A stretch of DNA of 64,000 nt from Pseudomonadales bacterium. GTDB lineage: Bacteria > Pseudomonadota > Gammaproteobacteria > Pseudomonadales > Azotimanducaceae. The stretch is from positions 1 through 64,000 of the forward strand of contig JAHRVQ010000086.1 in the NCBI GenBank assembly GCA_019090615.1, in the 5' to 3' direction. The notes under the pieces are model-generated. The model searched no databases. It was not told the origin of the DNA and was given only the letters and a program-made list of their open reading frames with translations. Both the position numbers and the translations under genes were made by a program. This document shows positions 49,048 to 58,707 of this stretch, piece by piece. The first letter of the stretch is position 1; every line of letters begins with the position of its first letter.

Positions 49048-50220
49048 ATGAATGCCTTAGACACGATTAAAAATTACCAGCAAGAAATGACAAGCTGGCG
49101 ACATGATATACACGCCCACCCTGAGCTTGCATTTGATGAACATAGGACCGCTGGCATAGTGGCAGAAAAATTGCGCCAATTCGGGCTAGAAGTCGAAACC
49201 GGCATCGCTGGCACAGGTGTTGTTGGCACGCTCAGAAAAGGCCGTGGTAATCGCGCCATTGGTTTGCGTGCAGATCTTGATGCCTTACCTATTCTTGAAG
49301 CAAATAACTTTTCCTACGCCTCAAAAAATACCGGAAAAATGCATGCTTGCGGCCATGATGGCCACACAGCGATGTTGTTAGGTGCGGCCAAATATTTAGC
49401 GACTAATGGTGATTTTGAAGGCCTAGTACATTTAATATTTCAACCCGCAGAAGAAAATGAAGGCGGCGGCAGAGCAATGGTTGAAGCCGGCCTGTTCGAC
49501 AAATATCCTGTAGAGTCGGTATTCGGCATGCATAATATACCGGGCATTCCAGTTGGGTGTTTTGCCATCAAACCAGGCCCAATGATGGCCGCATTTGATA
49601 TTTTCAAATTAAGAATCATTGCTAAAGGTGGCCATGCTGCCATGCCTCATCTGAGCATTGATCCGATCGTCATTGGCAGTAAAATAGTTGAAGCTTTTCA
49701 AAGTATCATCAGCCGATTTGTAGACCCACAGGAAGCTGCGGTCCTCAGCATCACTCAATTTCATAGTGGTGATGCATATAACGTCATTCCCAATGAGGTT
49801 GAGATAAGCGGCTGTACACGCAGCTTCAAACCAAAAACCCAGCAGTTACTGGAAAATAAAATGCGCGTAATGGCGACAAATATTTGTTTAGCTTATGGTG
49901 CAAAAGCAGAATTCAACTACGAAAAAAGGTATCCAGCAACCGTTAACTCTACAGCCGAAGCAAATATAGCAGGCCAGGTGGCCAGTAGCATCGTTGGGCA
50001 AGAGCAAATTAACTTTAATCCAAGACCCTCAATGGGTTCAGAAGATTTTGCTTTTATGCTTCAGCAGAAGCCAGGCGCGTATATCTGGATTGGCAATGGC
50101 GATGGCCCGCAATCCTGTTCTGTGCATAATCCTGGCTACGACTTTAACGATAATGTATTACCATTTGGCGCAGCATACTGGGCAACCCTGGTTGAAACTA
50201 TCCTGCCAAAAATAGCCTGA
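49048..50220 (+). CDS. M20-family amidohydrolase (hippurate hydrolase-like)
   Basis: Di-metal hydrolase of 390 residues. Metal ligands appear in MHACGHDGHTAM, QPAEENEGGGRAM and GMHNIPG, with a later His in GSEDFAFMLQ...SVHNPGYDFND. The dimerisation (lid) domain occupies about 180-295. The family hydrolyses N-acyl amino acids or peptides (HipO, AmhX-like); substrate is not resolvable. It follows chaC by 97 bp. Confidence 0.9.
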   Translation: MNALDTIKNYQQEMTSWRHDIHAHPELAFDEHRTAGIVAEKLRQFGLEVETGIAGTGVVGTLRKGRGNRAIGLRADLDALPILEANNFSYASKNTGKMHACGHDGHTAMLLGAAKYLATNGDFEGLVHLIFQPAEENEGGGRAMVEAGLFDKYPVESVFGMHNIPGIPVGCFAIKPGPMMAAFDIFKLRIIAKGGHAAMPHLSIDPIVIGSKIVEAFQSIISRFVDPQEAAVLSITQFHSGDAYNVIPNEVEISGCTRSFKPKTQQLLENKMRVMATNICLAYGAKAEFNYEKRYPATVNSTAEANIAGQVASSIVGQEQINFNPRPSMGSEDFAFMLQQKPGAYIWIGNGDGPQSCSVHNPGYDFNDNVLPFGAAYWATLVETILPKIA

Positions 50221-50405
50221 TAATGCCCGCAGCGACTCAGAATATCTCGACAGACCGGCGCCACCTGCAAAATACTAATCAGCCTGGGGTTAACGAAAGT
50301 TACCGCCTGGCCACGCTCTGACAATAGTAACCAGCTTTACAGCATCGCTGCCACTATAAAATATTTTATCCATTATTCAACTTTCAACTTCTTAAGGAAT
50401 ACATC

Positions 50406-50951
50406 ATGCGGCTTACCAAACCAAGAATTGAACCCAGCAATGAGGCTGACTGGAGCGAATCACAGAAAAAAACCTTTGCCGGTCAGGAAATGCGCGGCAG
50501 CGTGCAGAACATTTTTCGCACACTTGCAAACCATGAAAAGCTGGCGAAACGTTGGTTGGTATTTGGCAATCATATTTTGTCCAAATCTACGCTCGACCCA
50601 CGGCAACGCGAAATAGCTATTCTCAGAATTGGCTGGCTCTGCCAGTCAGGGTATGAATGGGGCCAGCATGTGGTTATCGGTAAAAATTGCGGCCTTAACG
50701 ACGAAGAAATTGCCAATATTAAAATCGGTGCAGAGGCTAACTGGTCCGACCATGAAGCTTTGATCATTCGTGCTGTCGATGAATTACACAGCGACGCATT
50801 CATTTCAGACGAGACCTGGGCCGGACTGAGTAAAACTTATGACCAACAACAAATGATGGACCTTGTATTCACCTGTGGCCAATACAACATGGTGTCAATG
50901 GCGCTGAATTCATTTGGCGTGCAACTCGATGATGATATCGAAGGTTTTTAA
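50406..50951 (+). CDS. Carboxymuconolactone decarboxylase-family protein
   Basis: A 181-residue AhpD/CMD-like helical protein. The family region is REIAILRIGWLCQSGYEWGQHVVIGKNCGLNDEEI. The CxxC redox pair of AhpD is absent (one Cys), so peroxidase reductant activity is unlikely; it is closer to the metabolic subgroup. Function is unknown. A 24-bp tandem array lies just beyond its stop. Confidence 0.87.
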   Translation: MRLTKPRIEPSNEADWSESQKKTFAGQEMRGSVQNIFRTLANHEKLAKRWLVFGNHILSKSTLDPRQREIAILRIGWLCQSGYEWGQHVVIGKNCGLNDEEIANIKIGAEANWSDHEALIIRAVDELHSDAFISDETWAGLSKTYDQQQMMDLVFTCGQYNMVSMALNSFGVQLDDDIEGF

Positions 50952-50984
50952 TACTTCTACGGCACTTCGAGGCTTTATTGACTG

Positions 50985-51104
50985 GCGCAGAGCAGTTCTG
51001 AATAAATGGCCCAGAGCGGTTCTAAATAAATAGCCCAGAGCGGTTCTGAATAGATAGCCCAGAGCGGTTCTGAATAAATAGCCCAGAGCTGCTCTGAATG
51101 AATA
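50985..51104. repeat. 24-bp tandem array in a convergent gap (5 units)
   Basis: Five units start at 50985, 51009, 51033, 51057 and 51081, with core GCCCAGAGCGGTTCTGAATAA. Each can fold around CAGAG...TTCTG; the last unit has a perfect CAGAG-CTG-CTCTG stem. The minus-strand frame through it encodes repeated LFRTALGY but has no support as a gene. The array lies between the 3' ends of two genes. Confidence 0.92.
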
Positions 51105-51197
51105 GCAATTTTCGACAGCGCCCAGGCCAATCAATGATTTAATTAAGCAGCACCGCGGCCATTAAGCTAATCAAGTATGTCGCGGCGCAATAAGAGT

Positions 51198-52109
51198 TTA
51201 ACCAAGGAAACTCTTTACTAGCTCATTGACGGACTCTGGCTGATCGTAGTGCAACATATGACCCGCACCCTCAATCACTCGATGTTGCGCGTTTTTGAAT
51301 ATACGGGTCCTACGATCCAGTTCACGCTGATAAAATTCCTGTTGGTCCTGTAACTCAGGCCTGACTGAGGCCCAGTAATCTAGCGAATGATCGCCGGTGA
51401 GAATAAGCACAGGGCAAGTAATAAATTGCCATAAATCTTCAGCTTCAGCCTTTGAAAATGACTGCCAGACCATTCTAACAGCTGGATCCCAGCTCCATCT
51501 AACGCCTCCATCTGGATGCGCTTCGGTACCATGTTGGGCAATAATTTGGGCCGCAGCCAAATCCAGTTTGGGATTATTTTTGCTGAGTCTGGAAACAGCC
51601 TCTGCTTCGTCCGCCATCTGACGCCCATTGTTAGGCTTCTCAAGCACCAGCGCAATGCCAGCTTTCAGGTCTTGACGAATATCTTCTGGGCCGGGAGCCA
51701 AACCCATGCCAGGGGGCCCAATGCCGTCCAATAAAACAAGATTCGGCACGTCAGCCGCAAACACCGCCGAATATCTACTCACAATATGGCCGCCAAGGCT
51801 ATGCCCTACTAGCACCGGTTTTATCAACTTACGATCAAGCACCAGTGCCCGCAAATCAGCGACAAATTGGGTCATAGTATAATTACCTGGGTTCTCACTC
51901 CGGCCATGGCCACATAAATCCACCGCAATAACGTGATAGTCATGTTTTAAGGCGGCTGCCAGACTGTACAAACTTAAGCCGTGATCCCTCATACCATGCA
52001 CCATCACCAGATCTGGCAGGCTGGGGTTACCAAAATCTATGGCAGATAAACGGCTATTCGAACCGGTAAAATAAAAACGTTCAAAACTTTGCACAAAAAT
52101 CTCACTCAA
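51198..52109 (-). CDS. Alpha/beta hydrolase
   Basis: A 303-residue hydrolase with MVHGMRDHGLSLYSLAAAL (oxyanion region), the nucleophile elbow GHSLGG (about 102-107) and the catalytic histidine in EGAGHMLHYDQP near the C-terminus. The acid is probably Asp in LTGDHSLDYW. It is cytoplasmic, with no signal peptide. The reaction is unknown. It is divergent from the M16 peptidase gene. Confidence 0.87.
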   Translation of the reverse strand: MSEIFVQSFERFYFTGSNSRLSAIDFGNPSLPDLVMVHGMRDHGLSLYSLAAALKHDYHVIAVDLCGHGRSENPGNYTMTQFVADLRALVLDRKLIKPVLVGHSLGGHIVSRYSAVFAADVPNLVLLDGIGPPGMGLAPGPEDIRQDLKAGIALVLEKPNNGRQMADEAEAVSRLSKNNPKLDLAAAQIIAQHGTEAHPDGGVRWSWDPAVRMVWQSFSKAEAEDLWQFITCPVLILTGDHSLDYWASVRPELQDQQEFYQRELDRRTRIFKNAQHRVIEGAGHMLHYDQPESVNELVKSFLG

Positions 52110-52439
52110 ATTAAATAGAAGCCCTGCCGTGATTTCCAGAATCTCTGATTAAGGTCCATTTACATCTTTGCGATTTACTCACTGTCAGTAAATCGCAAAT
52201 GTCGCGTCTTTAGGCGAACAATACGCAATGAATATCAGAGCAGGCTCTGAGTTGACCATAACGCGGTTAGAATAAGCAATATCCGATATGGCCATCGAAG
52301 ATTGCATTGAAGTTCAGAATAACGTGATATAAATACTGTTTCGCTTCAGTTAATGGTTAGATTTAATTAACATTCATGCTGATGGGAAAAGAACTCAGCC
52401 GCGATGCTGACTCCACAAAAAACCAACCTCCAAAGGTTC
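52110..52439. other. 330-bp divergent gap between hydrolase and M16 peptidase genes
   Basis: No gene is credible. The main structure is a perfect 13-bp inverted repeat at 52167-52199. The rest is AT rich and should hold promoters for both genes. Confidence 0.6.
52167..52199. promoter_or_regulatory. Perfect 13-bp inverted repeat
   Basis: TTTGCGATTTACT and AGTAAATCGCAAA are exact complements with a 7-base centre (CACTGTC). It lies 58 bp upstream of the hydrolase start and 240 bp upstream of the M16 gene. No T-tract follows, so an operator or structured leader fits better than a terminator. Confidence 0.6.
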
Positions 52440-55307
52440 ATGATGCGCAACTTTAAATTACGCCTTACTGCCTGCGTGCAATCTACATTTTCAAGCACTA
52501 TCTCCAACTTAAGTACGGCCTCCAACTTAAATACGGCTTCCAGCTTAAGATCCACGTTATGCCTCAGCATTATGCTCACGACAATCAGCATACTCGGCAC
52601 TACGATGCCACATTACGCGTTTGCGGCGAAAGACCCATTTGACCTGAATATCGACATCCCTTCAGAAATACACACGCTGGATAACGGCCTTACGGTTATT
52701 ATCCATGAAGATCATAAAGCACCTATCGTTGCTGTTAACATCTGGTAACACGTTGGTTCAAAAAACGAAGTTCGTGGTCGCACTGGTTTTGCGCATTTAT
52801 TCGAACATTTAATGTTTAATGGCAGCGAAAATTTTGATGATGATTACTTTAAGGCAACGGAGAAACTGGGCGCAACAGGACTAAATGGCACCACCAACAA
52901 AGACCGTACTAACTATTTTCAGAATGTGCCGACGAATGCAGTGGACCGAATTCTCTGGCTAGAGTCTGACCGAATGGGCAACCTTCTTGGCGCCATTACC
53001 CAGGAAAAACTCGATGAACAACGAGGCGTAGTACAAAATGAAAAACGCCAGCGACAAAACAGCCCTTACGGCGCTGGCAGTGAAATCCAGTACCCCAGCA
53101 TTTACCCTTCTCATCACCCCTACTCCTGGACCACAATCGGTTCAATGGACGATCTTAATGCGGCCACCCTGGAAGACGTCAAACAATGGTTCAAAAAGTA
53201 TTACGGCCCTAACAACACTGTCATCGCCATTGCTGGTGATGTTGAACCCGCAGCCATATTAGAAAAAGTTAAGCATTATTTTGCTGAAATTCCACCAGGG
53301 CCACCGCTGACCAAACACCAGTCCTGGGTCGCCAAACTTACTGGCACACAAAAACAAATCAGTTATGACCGTGTTTCTGAAACCATGATGATGAAATCAT
53401 GGAATATCGAAGGCAATAGCAACATCGATACAACCTATCTCGACCTGGCAGCGGCCATACTCACCAGTGGTAAGACTTCCCGGCTCTATAAACGCCTGGT
53501 TTATGATGAGCAATTAGTATCTTCAATATCGGCCTATACAGCCGCCGGAGAAATTGCTGGCACCTGGGAAATAACAGCAATGATTAATCAGGGTGTTGAT
53601 GAAGCAAAAGTAGATCGAATCATCGATGAAGAATTAGCACTGTTTCTAAAAAAAGGGCCGACCAAAAAAGAGCTGGAACGGGTCAAAATACAGGCAATTA
53701 GTGGCTTTGTTCGGGGCATTGAACGTATTGGAGGTTTTGGCGGAAAATCCGATATTCTTGCCTCCAACTACATCTATACCGGCGACCGCAACCATTTCAA
53801 AAAGGAACTCAAATGGATTAAAGATGCTAGCCGTCAGGCAATTAAGCAGGCGGCCGTTAAATGGCTCTCTGATGGCTTATATCAATTGGAGATTCGACCT
53901 TTTCCTGACAACCAGGCAAGCAATGCCAAAGTAGACCGCACTCAAATGCCCACACTAGGGCCAGCACCTGATTCAACTTTTGACCAATTCGAAAAAGCAA
54001 CGCTAAAAAATGGCATGCAGGTTATAGTTGCAACCCGCAACGCAATCCCCGTTATACGAGTACAGCTTTCTATTGACGCAGGCTACGCAAGTGATCAATT
54101 TTCAACGGCCGGTGTCGCCAAATTGGCAATGAATATGTTGGACGAAGGAACCAATAATCGAACCTCACTGGAAATCAACGAAGCGCTTATCTTATTAGGT
54201 GCAAGCGTTAGTAGTGGCTCCAATCTCGACACCTCAGTGGTATCGCTATCGACCCTGACAACCACGCTGGATGATTCGTTAGATATTTTTGCCGACGTTG
54301 TTCTGAACCCAGCCTTTCCTGAAAAAGAACTCACTCGACTGAAATTACAACAACTCAACGCAATCAAACGCGAGCAGCTCAATCCACAATCCATGGCACT
54401 CCGCGTATTCCCAAAATTAATCTATGGCGCAGGCCACGCCTATGCCAACCCCTATTCAGGTAGCGGCAATATAAAATCGGTTAATAGCATAAACGCTGAC
54501 CACTTAAAATCTTTCCATGACACCTGGTTCAAACCAGATCATGCCACGATGATTGTTGTTGGTGACATTACCATGGGTGAAGTATTACCGAAACTTGAAG
54601 CGCATTTTTCAAATTGGCAGGCGGCTGATATCCCAGAAAAAAATATTAGCACTGTAAGTTTAAACTCAGGTATTGCGCTGTATTTAATTGACCGACCTGA
54701 CTCACCACAATCTGTTTTGTTAGCCGGCCACGTTGCAACACCCAAAGCCAACCCTGATGAAATAGCAACCATTGCTATGAACGATGTCCTTGGCGGCATG
54801 TCAACTTCACGTATCAATATGAATTTACGCGAAGACAAACATTGGAGTTATGGTGCAGGCAGTGGCTTAAACAGCGCCAGAGGACAACGGTTTTTTTATG
54901 TGCTTACCAGCGTGCAATCGGACAAGACCAAAGAGTCTATAGAAGAAATCATGCAGGAACTGAATCAATATATTACCAACCGGCCGATTACTGCTGAAGA
55001 ATTAAGTAAATCAAAAAAGGGTAACACACTGACCTTACCAGGACGCTGGGAAACAGCGAGTTCAGTATTGGGCTCCATTTCACAAATTGTTCAATATGAC
55101 CTTGAAGATGACTATTTTGATACCTATGCCAGACAAATCAATCAATTATCTACCGATACTGTAGCCGCAGTGGCAAAACGAATAATTCATCCCGAATCCC
55201 TGGTATGGATTATTGTTGGCGATCGAAAAGTCATCGAACCAGAACTCAATAAGCTGGGCTTCGGCAAAGTAATGGTGATTGATAGCGAAGGCAATCCACA
55301 GAACTAA
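52440..55307 (+). pseudogene. M16 zinc peptidase (PqqL-like) interrupted by an in-frame TAA
   Basis: Two fused M16 (pitrilysin/PqqL-like) domain pairs, about 955 residues if read through. ATG 52440 has AAAGG just upstream, and the leader runs to about AFA-AKD. The frame stops at TAA 52746-52748, in IW-stop-HVGSKNE where relatives have WYHVGS: one base change from a Tyr codon. The rest is open to 55307. The zinc motif HLFEH (52794-52808) lies after the stop. The next in-frame ATG (52812) falls just past HLFEH, so re-initiation would lose it. Pseudogene, readthrough and sequence error all fit. Confidence 0.85.
52503..52556. repeat. 18-bp tandem repeat in the M16 leader (3 units, third degenerate)
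   Basis: TCCAACTTAAGTACGGCC, TCCAACTTAAATACGGCT and a diverged TCCAGCTTAAGATCCACG encode SNLSTA, SNLNTA and SSLRST between the start and the hydrophobic signal core. Confidence 0.8.
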
Positions 55308-55320
55308 CAGATTATTCTAT

Positions 55321-55360
55321 GCGGTGCTATGAACACTTGCTATGAACACTTGCTATGAAC
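55321..55360. repeat. 13-bp tandem repeat in a convergent gap (3 units)
   Basis: Three copies of ACTTGCTATGAAC (the first diverged at its start) lie between the M16 gene end and the Hsp70-like gene end. Confidence 0.8.
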
Positions 55361-55377
55361 ATCTGGCCGGTTATTTT

Positions 55378-56925
55378 TTAGCACCGTAAATTATAGTAAT
55401 TGGCTATCGCCAGGCCTGCTGCAACGCTGGTAAATGGATCGTGTTCAGTAACCTTGCCAGGAAACTTCATCTCAAGCAGGCGTTTCAGGGCCGTGATCTG
55501 GGAAGAACCACCGGTTCTGATAACAATATCTATATCGTTACCTGTAAGCCCAGAACGCGTGAACACCAAAGCCAGAAGTTGATCAATCTCAGCAAACATT
55601 GGCTGCATCATGGCTTCAAAGGCTGATCGAGTAAATTTGATAGCAATATCTAACTCTGGAATATCAAGCAACGTCTCCGCTTGCTCCGATAACTCAACCT
55701 TAGCCGACTTAATGGCTTGAAAAACCAGATAACTATAATTATGCGTAATCAATTCATCCAGACGCTGAAACTTTTCTGCCGCCGGGCCACCCTGATTTAT
55801 ACAATCTGAAATCTTTGATCGATAACGGTTTTGATTGAGCGTATAAGTTACCGCCCAGTTCAACAACTTATCTTCATACTCAGAAAAGGGAAATTGATTT
55901 TCTATTAACTGCCCGTCTTTAACCCGCGACCAAATTTCGCCCTGGCCTAACAGCGGAAATAACAACTGGCGAAATATCAACTGATCGATGTGATCCCCGC
56001 CCAACGCCAGACCTGCTGTGGCCAGCACATCAAATCTGGCACCTTGAAAGGTGACAATACTCAAATCCAGAGTCCCGCCGCCAAAATCAAAAGTGAGCAC
56101 ATTACCTGACTCTGCCACCGAAACACCTGATTTTGCCACAGGCCTATTTGTTTCAGGCGCAGCATTGTTCCCCTCAGTCGCAGCATTATTCCTCTCAGCC
56201 GCAGCGCCATTCCCATCAGCCGCAGGGCTACCTACTGTCTTCATACTGCTATTTTTTAAAAACTCAGGATAGGTTAAATGCAGATAACTCAACGTTGCGG
56301 CAATGGGTTCAGGATAAAACTCCACCTCATTAAAACCTGCGTGGCCACAGGCTTCACGCAAACGCTCAAGACCCAGGTTATTGCGATTTTGACCCTGGCC
56401 TTCAAACTCTACAGGATGACCAAAATGTGCGCTCAGATGCTGATCTAACAAATCCTGTTGGAGACGCTCGCGAATGTGCACAAGAATCGGTGTAATCAAA
56501 GCCACCAGGCGGAAAGCCTGCTCAAACACCATTAAACGTTGGATAGCAGGATTGCCCAACAACCGTTTTACACCACGAAACAAGCGCCCTGGCAAACCCC
56601 GATCTATATGCGCTGCACCATAGGTATCCTGGCTGGACACCTCCTGACCCGGTGTGGGTAAGCGGCTATCACCGGCCTCAATTAAAAAATCTGATTTAGC
56701 AATAACTTCTGCTGTCAGTTCGACTATCCGGTCCTGGTTTTCATCAATATATTGATCCACCGCTGGCTGCCCGGTGGCGACCGCTAGATTCCTGTCTAGG
56801 TGAGTAGCAGTAGGCATTAATACTGCCGCAGGGTCCAGCTTCACCAACCTTACTTTTTCACCATCAAACCAGGCCGCAGCCGAATTTGATGTACCAAAGT
56901 CCACACCAACACCAACACCAATCAT
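55378..56925 (-). CDS. Hsp70-like ATPase (YegD type)
   Basis: Actin-like ATPase of about 515 residues with only the nucleotide-binding part of Hsp70, as in YegD. N-terminal phosphate-1 DFGTSNSAAAW, phosphate-2 LTFDFGGGTLDLSIV and the adenosine motif IVIRTGGSSQITALKRLLE are present. There is no peptide-binding domain. A Gly/Ala/Asn-rich insert (about residues 236-280) is encoded by a 21-bp tandem repeat. I chose ATG 56925 rather than TTG 56934. It is downstream of tolC, in the same direction after a 194-bp gap. Confidence 0.87.
   Translation of the reverse strand: MIGVGVGVDFGTSNSAAAWFDGEKVRLVKLDPAAVLMPTATHLDRNLAVATGQPAVDQYIDENQDRIVELTAEVIAKSDFLIEAGDSRLPTPGQEVSSQDTYGAAHIDRGLPGRLFRGVKRLLGNPAIQRLMVFEQAFRLVALITPILVHIRERLQQDLLDQHLSAHFGHPVEFEGQGQNRNNLGLERLREACGHAGFNEVEFYPEPIAATLSYLHLTYPEFLKNSSMKTVGSPAADGNGAAAERNNAATEGNNAAPETNRPVAKSGVSVAESGNVLTFDFGGGTLDLSIVTFQGARFDVLATAGLALGGDHIDQLIFRQLLFPLLGQGEIWSRVKDGQLIENQFPFSEYEDKLLNWAVTYTLNQNRYRSKISDCINQGGPAAEKFQRLDELITHNYSYLVFQAIKSAKVELSEQAETLLDIPELDIAIKFTRSAFEAMMQPMFAEIDQLLALVFTRSGLTGNDIDIVIRTGGSSQITALKRLLEMKFPGKVTEHDPFTSVAAGLAIANYYNLRC
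56159..56221. repeat. 21-bp tandem repeat inside the Hsp70-like gene (3 units)
   Basis: Units at 56159, 56180 and 56201, starting GCAGCATTGTTCCC or a close variant, plus a partial fourth. On the minus strand they encode the NNAATEG/AAAERNN-like linker. Confidence 0.85.
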
Positions 56926-57119
56926 AAAAACCAATTTATTATCATAACCATATTGGCCTATTATGCAAAATCAGCTGAATAATTAGAACAGAAAAACGCT
57001 AGGAATAGTCGCAAGCTACATGTCGCCAGCAGTGGTTATGGGTACCAGATCAATGCCTATAGGCGCTTGCTATGCAATCCTTACTATGCAGCCCAGACTA
57101 TTTAGCTCTGAGCACATTT

Positions 57120-58469
57120 TTATTGGGCGCCTCCCAGTTGCAACGTTGGCAGCAACCGGCCAGTGCTGGTAAGAACCCGGTAAGATGCAAACATTGCAGT
57201 ATACTCACCAGTGATTAAAGCCACTTCAGCGCGCAATAACTCATTCTGAATATCCAGCAAATCTAAAAGAGTACGTTTGCCAAGGCTCAACTGTTCATTA
57301 TAAACATCTAGTACTTCTCGAGTAGATTTTACGTGTGCTTTGAGGTATTCCAGGCGCATTAATATGTCATCAAGCTCGTTCCAGACTAGCGTAATATCTT
57401 CTTCTACTGCGCGATTAATGCTCGCCAGGTTTTGTCGCGATACAAATTCAGTAGCCTGCGCTTCATTAATCCGCGCTTTATCAGCACCACCTCGATAGAG
57501 GTTATAAGTCATCCGAATAACAGCGGTTTCATCATCATTGGCGCCAACGGTACCATCGCCATCGTCATTACGGGTGGCACCCAACTCAAGGTCAAACCTT
57601 GGATGGTAGGCAGCTCGGGCTTGTTTATAGCCAGCCCTGGCTGCTTCAAGCTCTGCTTCAGCCGCTTGCAAACCAGGATTATTTTGCAACCCAATTTGGA
57701 TCGCCTCCGCAAGCGTTGAAGGCAGGCCAGCAACTGAACCGGGTTCAGTCAGGTTATTGGGGTTTTCACCCACAACACGGAAAAACTCGGCAATGCCATT
57801 GCGTGCATCTCGTTGTGAAAGCAATACATTGCCTTTCGACTGTGCCCGCCGACCCTCAGTTTGTACAACATCCACTTTTGTACCCACGCCACTTTCAAAG
57901 CGCTCACGGATCTTTGAAAGCGTTGCATCGTGTTGGTTTAAGTTTTTTACAGCCAGTCCAACCACAAGGTCACGGCGCAAAACTTCAAGATAAACCTGAA
58001 TCGCCCGCAAACTAATTGCTTCTTCAACATTACTAAGCCGAGCCATTGCCGCATCAGCTAAGGCACTTTGTTGCCTAACAAGACTTTTAGTGGCAAAACC
58101 ATCATATAAAAGTTGAGTCAATTTTAGACTTCGATCTTCTCTGGTCAAATATAGCTCATCGACATTCAAAGCCCGAGTGGTGGTATTATTAGAGCTTTCT
58201 CTGCCGGTGGCCAGAATCAGATCAACAGTTGGTAAGTAACCACCTCTTGCCTGTCGGTGAAGCTGTTTAGCCGCATCAACACCGTAACGACTGGCAATGA
58301 TATCCGGATTTGTTTTTAGGGTGGCGTTGATTGTTTCTTCTAGCGATTGTGCACTAACTTGCGGTATCAGCAAGCCAATTAACGAAGCTATAAAAGCACC
58401 CGATAAAAAACAACCCGAATAGTTAGCCAAAAACTTCTCCTTTAATCCTTTTGTCATTTTCAGATCCAT
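57120..58469 (-). CDS. TolC-family outer membrane protein for type I secretion
   Basis: Outer-membrane efflux/secretion channel of about 449 residues. A signal peptide with core GAFIASLIGLLIPQ ends at VSA-QS. The two internal repeats of the TolC fold are visible (LEETINATLKTNPDI... and LAEAIQIGLQNNPGLQAAEAELEAARAGYKQ). It resembles the LapE/AggA-like channels that serve type I exporters. A TTG at 58478 and an ATG at 58457 are alternative starts. It lies 238 bp downstream of the TIGR03032 gene. It is a candidate partner for the LapB/LapC pair 22 kb away. Confidence 0.9.
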   Translation of the reverse strand: MDLKMTKGLKEKFLANYSGCFLSGAFIASLIGLLIPQVSAQSLEETINATLKTNPDIIASRYGVDAAKQLHRQARGGYLPTVDLILATGRESSNNTTTRALNVDELYLTREDRSLKLTQLLYDGFATKSLVRQQSALADAAMARLSNVEEAISLRAIQVYLEVLRRDLVVGLAVKNLNQHDATLSKIRERFESGVGTKVDVVQTEGRRAQSKGNVLLSQRDARNGIAEFFRVVGENPNNLTEPGSVAGLPSTLAEAIQIGLQNNPGLQAAEAELEAARAGYKQARAAYHPRFDLELGATRNDDGDGTVGANDDETAVIRMTYNLYRGGADKARINEAQATEFVSRQNLASINRAVEEDITLVWNELDDILMRLEYLKAHVKSTREVLDVYNEQLSLGKRTLLDLLDIQNELLRAEVALITGEYTAMFASYRVLTSTGRLLPTLQLGGAQ

Positions 58470-58707
58470 TACTGTCAATCCATTGCTTTCAATTTTTTAC
58501 TTTAAACTGCTTATTTTCGACTTATTTTTTTAAATTGTTCTTGTAGATCACTCGTGCAAATTGTCGTTCTAACATGACCAGCTATTAGCATACTATATAT
58601 TTTTATTCCAGATCTTCATATTCCAGCTCTTTGCCCATTTTAGCATCTGCGCCATGCCATTATACGACAGTACCTACCTGCTTATCTGCATTCAAATTCA
58701 AGCAATT

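Noticed and set aside
50910-51134. Minus-strand 74-residue frame with repeated LFRTALGY
   Set aside because: It is generated by the 24-bp tandem array, whose period is a multiple of 3; no ribosome site or domain supports it, and it overlaps a gene end.
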